Assembly: GCA_949825045.1 (NCBI GenBank)
Contig: OX463816.1
Location: 16,115,579-16,179,578 of the forward strand
Length of the DNA stretch: 64,000 bases
Direction: 5' to 3'
DNA from: Argyresthia goedartella
Lineage: Eukaryota; Arthropoda; Insecta; Lepidoptera; Argyresthiidae
Notes under the pieces: model-generated
Databases searched by the model: none
What the model saw: only the letters and a program-made list of their open reading frames with translations
Told to the model about the DNA's origin: nothing
Shown here: one piece after another, positions 57,573 to 64,000 of the stretch
Numbering within the stretch: position 1 is the stretch's first letter
Layout of the letters: the number at the start of each line of letters is the position of its first letter
Translations under genes and position numbers: made by a program

Positions 57573-58000
57573 AAATCGGCCAAGTGCGAGTCAGACACAC
57601 GCACGAAGGGCTCCGTAGCATTATCTATAAAAACGGAAAACAATCATGTCTGTTGTATGGGAGCCGCCCTTCAATATTTGTTTTTTTTTATTTAATTACT
57701 TATTTTTAAAGTGAATATGAAACTAGATATTCTGTAAATATTTTAAGCGTCCACCTGTTGCTGTTATTAATATCGAGCAAAAAAACACGTTTTTTGTCTG
57801 GGAACCCCCTTAATATTTATTTTATTCTGTTTTTTAGAATTTTTGTTATAGCAGCAACAGAAATACATCTATGAAAATTTCAACTGTCTAACTATCACGG
57901 TTCATGAGATACCGCATGTTGATAGACGAACAGACAGACAGACAGATAGCGGAGTCTTAGTAATAGGGTTCCGTTTGGCACCCTTCGGGTACGGAACCCT
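57573..58000 (+). repeat. R2 interspersed repeat, copy 2
   Basis: CGGCCAAGTGCGAGTCAGAC, TATAAAAACGG, TGTCTGTTGTATGGGAGC, GACAGACAGACAGATAGCG and the end CCCTTCGGGTACGGAACCC. Contiguous here, split in copy 1. No ORF. It interrupts R3 block B. Confidence 0.75.
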
Positions 58001-59150
58001 TAAATGAGATGACGTTAGATTTTTTGAGACCGGGAAGTTGACATAGGCTGTATAATTTTAGTTAAATGTAATGGGATGGATTTTAGATCGCAAAATGTTG
58101 TTTACAAAATTTAAATATGAGATGTCTTTACTCATTTTAAAAATATTTAGAAACAAAATACTATCCACAAACGCTTCATCAAAATACACTCAAACATCAA
58201 TAAAATATGATAAAATTTTAAAAATTAAAATAAAACCGCCCCGGGATATTTCCATGCCAAAAGATCCAATGACAATGGCAGCATTACCACGATGCACAGC
58301 AAGTGGAATCCTCTGCATAAGAAATGCCCCAGAGCGGAAGTAAAAACCTTTGTCCCTCAGTATTTCCAAAGTTATTGGTGCGGCTACTTTCCTACTTCAT
58401 GTACGTAACCTGGTGTATTCATAAGTTTATATATTAGTAGTTCAGATTTCCACCAATAGAAACGCGAGGTCTACATATCACAGAACCACTAGTAATAATT
58501 CTACTTGTTCATCCGATACACTTTAAGGGATCGGGGGTGTGACGGGGTGACAATAATGAAAAAAAAATGGAAATTTCCTTTGTTGCTAGTGATAAAGTAT
58601 CTAATTGTGCGAGCGAGCGCGAAGCGCATGTGAAGCGTCTCCATTCGTTTTGGGCGAAAATGATTTCGTAAGTCCGGATTTCCAGCTGTTCTCCTCTACA
58701 GGACGCATTTCTTAACCAATTATCTTGAAATTTTGTGAGCAGGTTTGATAATTATATTTTTTTTGTTTATTTTGTTTTGAAAATTTATTGAAATGGCGAT
58801 GATATGAGGTTGAAACTGTAAAAAACCGCAACAGTCGTTAGATTTGTGAAGACCGTGAAATTGATAAATACTAGTAAAAAATATTGGGTTCCATTTAACC
58901 GGTTCATTACCTCTTTACGCGCGACTCATTGCGATTTTGAACCTTTAACCATGGTAACAAAATCCAAAACGGGAAACGACGTTTCTAGAAATGCTATTTC
59001 TTAAGTTATTGGTGCGGCTACTTTCATACTCCATGAACATAACCATGTGCATTCATAATTTTAACTTTGTATTCTTTGTAATGCTTTCTACCAACAACAG
59101 TCTCGCGAGGTCTACAGCTCACAGAGCCACTTGTAGGATAGAGAAAACTC

Positions 59151-59800
59151 GAAGACGTATCAATTATACTCTCATAAAGTATTTTTTATTATTTATTAAT
59201 TTATCACATTATGACTAGAGCAAGCAGGATCGAGAAAGAATGCCACGCAAAATATATGGCTAAAATAGAAGATTCTATAATAAACAATCCTAAGGTCCTA
59301 TATTAAGTCTAAACGCCAGGGTAGTGCATTTCCCTCAAATATGTCTTTTGAAGGTAAAACTTCCGAAGATGGTCATATCTCTAGTGTCCTTTCCTGTCGT
59401 AATCGAAAGTAAATACCTTTGATATCGGCTCCACACGCGCGCGCTAATACCACTGTCCTCACACGTCCGCTCCGGGTGGCGGCCCAACCACTGAATGAAT
59501 TCTCCCTCTGTCGCGCGCGCGTCGAGACGACAAATAGTATATGTGCATGAGTGCGCATATTTTACATGCACCCACACACATATACACTACATCCCTTCCT
59601 TCTTTTAATTGAAACATGAAATTAAACATCATTGATATTAATCAACTTCTATTAGTCTAAAACTTCCAACTTCCATTTTACTTTTGTTAACTTTACTTCA
59701 CTCATTTCTAATTCCACTTCTTTGCTTTCAACTTTCTACTAAGTGATACATCACAGCTTCCTTCACTTCCGCATTCCAAATTAGGTACATTTTATTTTAT
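59151..59800. other. no recognised gene upstream of LINE D
   Basis: Includes a GC-rich patch (59430-59525) with CGCGCGCG runs and a minus frame (59335-59577) without a known motif. Confidence 0.35.
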
Positions 59801-60216
59801 ATCAGGGTAACACTGGCTGTCAAACGGCAAACAGCTGATTTCACTACGTCCCTAGAAAAATTTATATTTTAATATGATTTAGTGTAATTCTGAGCCCAAA
59901 TTAGTGTTATTTTAGGATTATAGTGTAATGTTAAGTATTTCTATTGTTTGCAGTGTGTTTTAGTGACGTTTACTAGTGTCTCGAAACATGTTAAATTTGT
60001 GACCGTTGCAGGTTATAAATTTAAAAGTATTTGTTATTTCCGTACACTTTCAGCGCTTTTTGTTACCTTATTGTTAAATTATTATATTTAACAACGTTTA
60101 AAATATATTTCATAGCAATTAGTGATGTGCAAACGCTGAAAAACGTTACTATTCCACGTAAGTAATTTCGCATTGTTTTGGTGTGCAATTCCTTGATTCT
60201 TATCTCAACTGTAACC

Positions 60217-61773
60217 ATGATGACCCGCAAAGCTGCTGCTGTCGCCTCCCGACAGCAGGAAAATGACAAGCTCAAAGTTACCTTACTAGAATTAAAAAAA
60301 TCAAAGGAAATGGTCACCGAATTACTCTGTGAAAGGGAGGAAAATGAGAAAGAGCTATTATCAGTACTTGAAAGTAGAGATAAGCTAAAGAAACAATTAT
60401 GTGTATTAGAACAAGAATGTAGTGATGTAATTGTTGAGCGGGACAAGCTGCAGGTCACCGTAGATAGCTTCACTGTATGTAGTGCAGAGTACGAGCAAGC
60501 CCTGAAATCGATTGATTCCCTGGAGAAAGCATTGTTCGATGCCCATGAACAAATACATGCACTCCAGGAGGAGAAGGAAAACACCGCAGCGTTGCAGACC
60601 CAGAGCCTCTACAGTAAAGTCGTAGGGATCAGCCCGCAGCTGGTTACTGTTGCAACTGGAAGCCTTGATGATGTCATTGATTTAACTAATGACACATTTC
60701 CCACATCAAGGTTATTAAGTTGCAGCAATAACAAACTAGGTAAAATAAATAGGTATATACGGAAAACTCAGAAATTAATAAAACATAATAAATTGTGTAC
60801 TAAAAACTTAAAAGTAAGCAAGAAAAATGTAAACTTATTACATGATTTGAATATGTGTGTATTAGAATTAGAAAGTACTAAGTTGATGTATGAAACTGAC
60901 ACACAAAACTTACATTTGAAAATCCAAAGCTTGGAGGATTCATTGAGATCACTAAACAGTGCATATTTGAACTCTGAGAAAGTTATAAATGAATACTCAT
61001 TGGCTATGGATGATTTAATTCAAGAAATGAACCATAATTGTGAGCGGTTTGAGTCGCTGACCAACAACCATACTTGTCGCTGTGAGCAGAAAGGTGGTTG
61101 TTTGACAGCGGGCAACTCTCCGGGCTTGTGTGACAGTTTACCAACACAAGGTGTTACTGATAATAGTTCTGCCAAGTCTGATATGACCACAACACCTGAT
61201 ATTATAATGTACTGTGATGAGATTGGAAGTGGCATGGGCTCAGCACTCCACTCATACTCTAAGGGACATAGTGTTATTAGTAATTGCTCACCTTTTAGCA
61301 CTGTAGATAATATTATAAATCATATTTTGAATGACAGCACTATCACAGCCAGTGCCACACTGATAATTTTCATGGGCAATAGGGGAGATGTGAACAAAAA
61401 AAAATTAATAAAATTTTATGAAACATTGAATGGTCTTAGTGTGAAAAAAATTATATTGTTCACATTTCCCTACTGCAACCAATTGACACAAAATGAAAAT
61501 GTATATAGACATAATATGAATATAACTATGTACAATTTATGTACATATAATAATAAGTTTGATATTATTGACACTAACAATTATGTTAGTAATTATTTTA
61601 CTATGACTAAAGGTACATTTTACCTTTCAAATTATTGTAAACGACAAATAGCTATGCCACTATTATATTTATATGACATTACAGCCAAAAATTTGGCTTC
61701 TAACTCTGCTTTTACTGAGCAGTCTAATATGAATCTGGTATCAGACCAGAATAACAGGATGCATTTAAATTAG
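60217..61773 (+). CDS. LINE D ORF1 protein: coiled coils and SGNH-hydrolase-like C-terminus, 518 aa
   Basis: ATG at 60217 (AACCATGATG); the frame is open a little upstream but without ATG. Residues about 10-120 form a long heptad-rich coiled coil (NDKLKVTLLELKKSKEMV, LEQECSDVIVERDKLQV), and a second coiled coil spans about 185-290. A Cys/His patch follows (HTCRCEQKGGC). From about 330 the pattern resembles the esterase-like domain known from ORF1 of CR1-type LINEs: CDEIGSGMGSALHSY near 333 (block I position, without a classical GDS serine), IIFMGNRGDVNKKK near 384-394 (block III), then KIILFTFPYCN and FDIIDTNN. The esterase assignment is inferred and the catalytic residues are not all evident. 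Role: RNA binding and particle assembly in retrotransposition. Intact, unlike other copies here. Confidence 0.8.
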   Translation: MMTRKAAAVASRQQENDKLKVTLLELKKSKEMVTELLCEREENEKELLSVLESRDKLKKQLCVLEQECSDVIVERDKLQVTVDSFTVCSAEYEQALKSIDSLEKALFDAHEQIHALQEEKENTAALQTQSLYSKVVGISPQLVTVATGSLDDVIDLTNDTFPTSRLLSCSNNKLGKINRYIRKTQKLIKHNKLCTKNLKVSKKNVNLLHDLNMCVLELESTKLMYETDTQNLHLKIQSLEDSLRSLNSAYLNSEKVINEYSLAMDDLIQEMNHNCERFESLTNNHTCRCEQKGGCLTAGNSPGLCDSLPTQGVTDNSSAKSDMTTTPDIIMYCDEIGSGMGSALHSYSKGHSVISNCSPFSTVDNIINHILNDSTITASATLIIFMGNRGDVNKKKLIKFYETLNGLSVKKIILFTFPYCNQLTQNENVYRHNMNITMYNLCTYNNKFDIIDTNNYVSNYFTMTKGTFYLSNYCKRQIAMPLLYLYDITAKNLASNSAFTEQSNMNLVSDQNNRMHLN

Positions 61774-64000
61774 TTCATAGGACAACAGAGGACCCAGGCT
61801 CTGGCAACATATGTTCTAGTATATTAGAAAACCCTAAGAATAAGGGAAGCTCACATGCTAAGTATATAAGCCTGGTTCATCAGAATATTCAATGTATTAG
61901 AGGCAAAGATCTACAAATAGAGTTATTTTTAAATTGTAATAAAATTGACATTTTGTGCATAACAGAGCACTGGTTAACTATTAATGAAATTATGTTTAGC
62001 TTTAAAGATCACCAGGTTGGTAGTTCGTTCACCAGACTTAATTCAATACATGGTGGGGCATTAATCATACTAAACAATCATATGAAATTCAAGGAACGTA
62101 AGGACATTGTTTCCTTATCTGTTGAACGAACTATAGAACTTGCAGCTGTGGAATTAGAACAGTTCATCGTTATATGTGTCTATAGGCCACCCTTGAGCGA
62201 CTTTGAAATGTTCGAGAAAATAATGGAATCCGTCCTAACTATTTCATCACACAGTACGAAACGATTAATTATATGTGGTGACTTTAATGTTAATCTGTTA
62301 GAAAGAACTACTCTCAGCGTTAGATTAATAAATCTTTTCTCATCATTTAGGCTTAGCCATTTATTTATGGAGCCAACAAGAGTGACTGCTACTAGTGCTA
62401 CATGCATTGACAACATTTTTACTGATGTTATTCCAATCAGTAAAAGTGTTATCAGTGAATTGGATTCAGATCATTTAGGTCAATTATTTCAATTTGATTC
62501 TATTAGAGAACCTGTCATTAAAAAGAAAATTTCGTTTGTGCCAGTAACTGCTGACCGGTTAGAAAGAATGAGATACTCTTTAGCCCAGGAACTACCGTTT
62601 TTGGCTGCTGAACAGTCTCCTAATATAATGTATACCTTATTCTTTGAAACCTTTATGAAACAGTACAGCGCGATATTCACTTCAAAATCGGTTGTGGTTA
62701 GTGGTTCAAACGACTTTAGTACGTGGGCTTCTGCAGAGTTGCATAAACGCAGGCAAGCATTGTATGCATTGTATGAGGAACGACGGTTCAACATGAGTGA
62801 CGAATTTAAAGAACAAGTCAAACAGTTCTCCAAACAATTTAAATTAGACTGTCATACAGCTAAACGTAATTTTCTGAGTAGTAAAATTAAGAATAGTTCC
62901 GATGTTATAAAAACGACTTGGAAAATAATTAATGAGGAGGCCGGTCGTAGTAAAAAAGCGAGTCACGATTACGAACTAAAAATCAATGGACAGCTTACGA
63001 GTTCTAGCTTAGAAGTTGCAACTGAATTTGAATCGTTTTTTACTAATGCACCGGCTTCCACGACTAAGTATTTAAATTCGTCACCTTTGTCTGCTGTTGC
63101 AATATTAAAAGATAATGTCTCAGAGTGTGCTTCATACTTGAATTTTAAGCACGTCACAAGTTCAGATGTCGTAAAGGCATTTAAATTGATAAATGTTAAG
63201 AAAACTAATGATCTTTGGGGACTCTCTGTTCACGTTGTTAAATCCCTGATCGAATTAATTGCACCTGACCTAGCGGTCATTTTCAACAATTGTATAGACT
63301 GCGGTGAATTTCCTGATTTAATGAAACAAAGTAAGATAATTCCCCTCTTCAAAGCAGGTAGTACTCAAAACCCCACCAATTTCAGACCTATATCAATACT
63401 ACCAACTTTTAGTAAAATTTTTGAGAAATTAATCTTATCACAGCTATTACATCATTTTGAATCAAATAAGCTAATGCATAACAAACAGTTTGGATTCACT
63501 CGCGGTCGTTCAACAACAGATGCCGGAATTCAGTTCATTGAAAGTATTTTTGATGCCTGGGAAGAGTCACAAGATGCCCTAGGCATTTTTTGTGACTTAT
63601 CTAAGGCTTTTGATTGCGTTTGTCATGAAACATTGACCAGGAAATTACATCATTATGGAGTTAGAGACACGTCATTGAATTTGTTAAAATCTTATCTGAA
63701 CGGAAGAATACAAAGGGTAGACGTAAACGGAGAACGATCACCAGGATCATTGGTTTCTTTGGGCGTGCCACAGGGCTCAATATTGGGACCCTTCCTATTC
63801 CTCATCTATATAAACGACTTACCCTATCTAGGAAGGGACTGTCATGATATGGTACTGTTTGCTGATGACACCTCACTTATTTTTAAAACAAAGCGAAACC
63901 AACACGCTACTGATGATCACGTGAACAATACCATATCAAGAGTGGTAAATTGGTTTAATGTTAATAATTTGCTATTAAATGAGAAAAAGACTAAATGTGT
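61755..64000 (+). CDS. LINE D ORF2: endonuclease and reverse transcriptase (3' end outside window)
   Basis: Open from 61755 (after a stop at 61752-61754) to the edge, at least 748 codons. No ATG precedes the endonuclease start: the first in-frame ATG (NEIMFSF, near 61990) lies inside the domain. The frame overlaps ORF1 by 19 bases in the -1 frame, suggesting reinitiation or frameshifting. Endonuclease: LVHQNIQCIRGK, DILCITEHWL, VICVYRPPL, IICGDFNVNLLE, IDNIF and ELDSDH. RT: KKTNDLWGLSVHVVKSL, NFRPISILPTFSKIFEK, GFTRGRSTTDAGIQF, FCDLSKAFDCV, GVPQGSILGPFLFLIYINDL and LFADDTSLIF. All catalytic residues are present. The protein makes the target nick and primes cDNA synthesis there. Confidence 0.92.

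Larger units (their letters stand above)
54300..59150. repeat. R3 tandem array
   Basis: Block A (TTATTGGTGCGGCTACTTTC ... CGAGGTCTAC) occurs at 58375-58510 and 58995-59140, and once more split by LINE G (54395-54422 and about 57233-57290). Block B (GCGAAGCG-GTCTC ... TTTTGTGAGCAGGTT ... GAGGTTGAAA) occurs at about 57320-58060, interrupted by R2, and at 58605-58890. The alternation A-B-A-B-A shows a tandem arrangement of a roughly 0.6-0.8 kb unit. Confidence 0.65.
59806..64000 (+). mobile_element. LINE D: apparently intact CR1/Jockey-type LINE, 5' part
   Basis: A 5' UTR (start placed near 59806 from the composition change at ACACTGGCTGTCAAACGGC; uncertain), a complete ORF1 and an ORF2 open to the window edge with no stop or frame change over 2246 bases. 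Family members in the window are LINE B, LINE H and 6121-6637. The 3' end and any target duplication lie outside. Confidence 0.85.

Noticed and set aside
59335..59577. 80-codon minus frame in a CpG-rich patch
   Set aside because: Overlaps a second open frame on the same strand; composition explains both.
60178..60216. Upstream extension of LINE D ORF1
   Set aside because: The frame is open but starts at TTG; the first ATG in a good context is at 60217.
60063..60584. Minus-strand frame of 173 codons opposite LINE D ORF1
   Set aside because: Serine/Phe-rich shadow of the coiled-coil coding strand; no motif.

Overview
This window looks like a transposon graveyard from an insect genome, most likely a moth or butterfly. 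It is AT-rich. I find no confident host gene, rRNA, tRNA gene or CRISPR array. Nearly everything recognisable is a transposable element: non-LTR retrotransposons (LINEs) of CR1/Jockey type, tyrosine-recombinase DIRS-like elements, Ty3/gypsy pieces, a hAT DNA transposon, a tRNA-derived SINE and small foldback repeats. The lepidopteran assignment is an inference from the look of the SINE, the LINE tails and the interspersed repeats; no host gene fixes the species.

Layout. 1-3314: 3' half of a Ty3/gypsy element on + (RNase H, integrase, polypurine tract, 1102-bp LTR), abutting a minus-strand LINE relic (E, 3315-4935) that is split by a 634-bp LINE tail (F). 4936-11553: a LINE relic on +, hairpins, a foldback repeat (M1) and R1 repeat tails. 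11554-23256: a decayed DIRS-like element on the minus strand (DIRS-1). Its gag is split by a 1460-bp insertion with a 6-bp target duplication, and its 5' terminal repeat is split by a complete 5-kb Jockey-clade LINE with a 13-bp target duplication. 24605-25960: the 3' end of another DIRS-like relic (DIRS-3). 27581-27868: an unassigned 95-aa ORF, the best candidate for something other than a transposon. 29461-34571: a structurally complete DIRS-like element on + (DIRS-2) inserted inside a LINE codon. 37955-38230: a SINE. 39300-40562: R2 repeat carrying a LINE fragment, next to an M1 copy. 41461-50091: a four-level nest (LINE A minus, LINE B plus, LINE C minus, hAT minus). 50092-52170: M1 end, gypsy RT scrap, internally deleted LINE H. 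54300-59150: a tandem array of repeat R3 carrying LINE G and an R2 copy. 59800-64000: the 5' part of an apparently intact LINE (D), with ORF1 complete and ORF2 open to the window edge.

How the pieces relate. LINE D is the best preserved member of a family that also includes LINE B, LINE H and the 6121-6637 fragment, so the window holds copies of different ages. DIRS-1, -2 and -3 share the order gag, RT/RNase H, tyrosine recombinase, internal complementary region. In DIRS-2 the complementary region reproduces exactly the circular junction of the two element ends, and the interrupted LINE reading frame closes at those same bases. No gene set here forms a host pathway. The most informative content is the insertion architecture: a DIRS insertion without target duplication, a candidate spliceosomal intron in a DIRS gag, and the layered nest at 41-50 kb.
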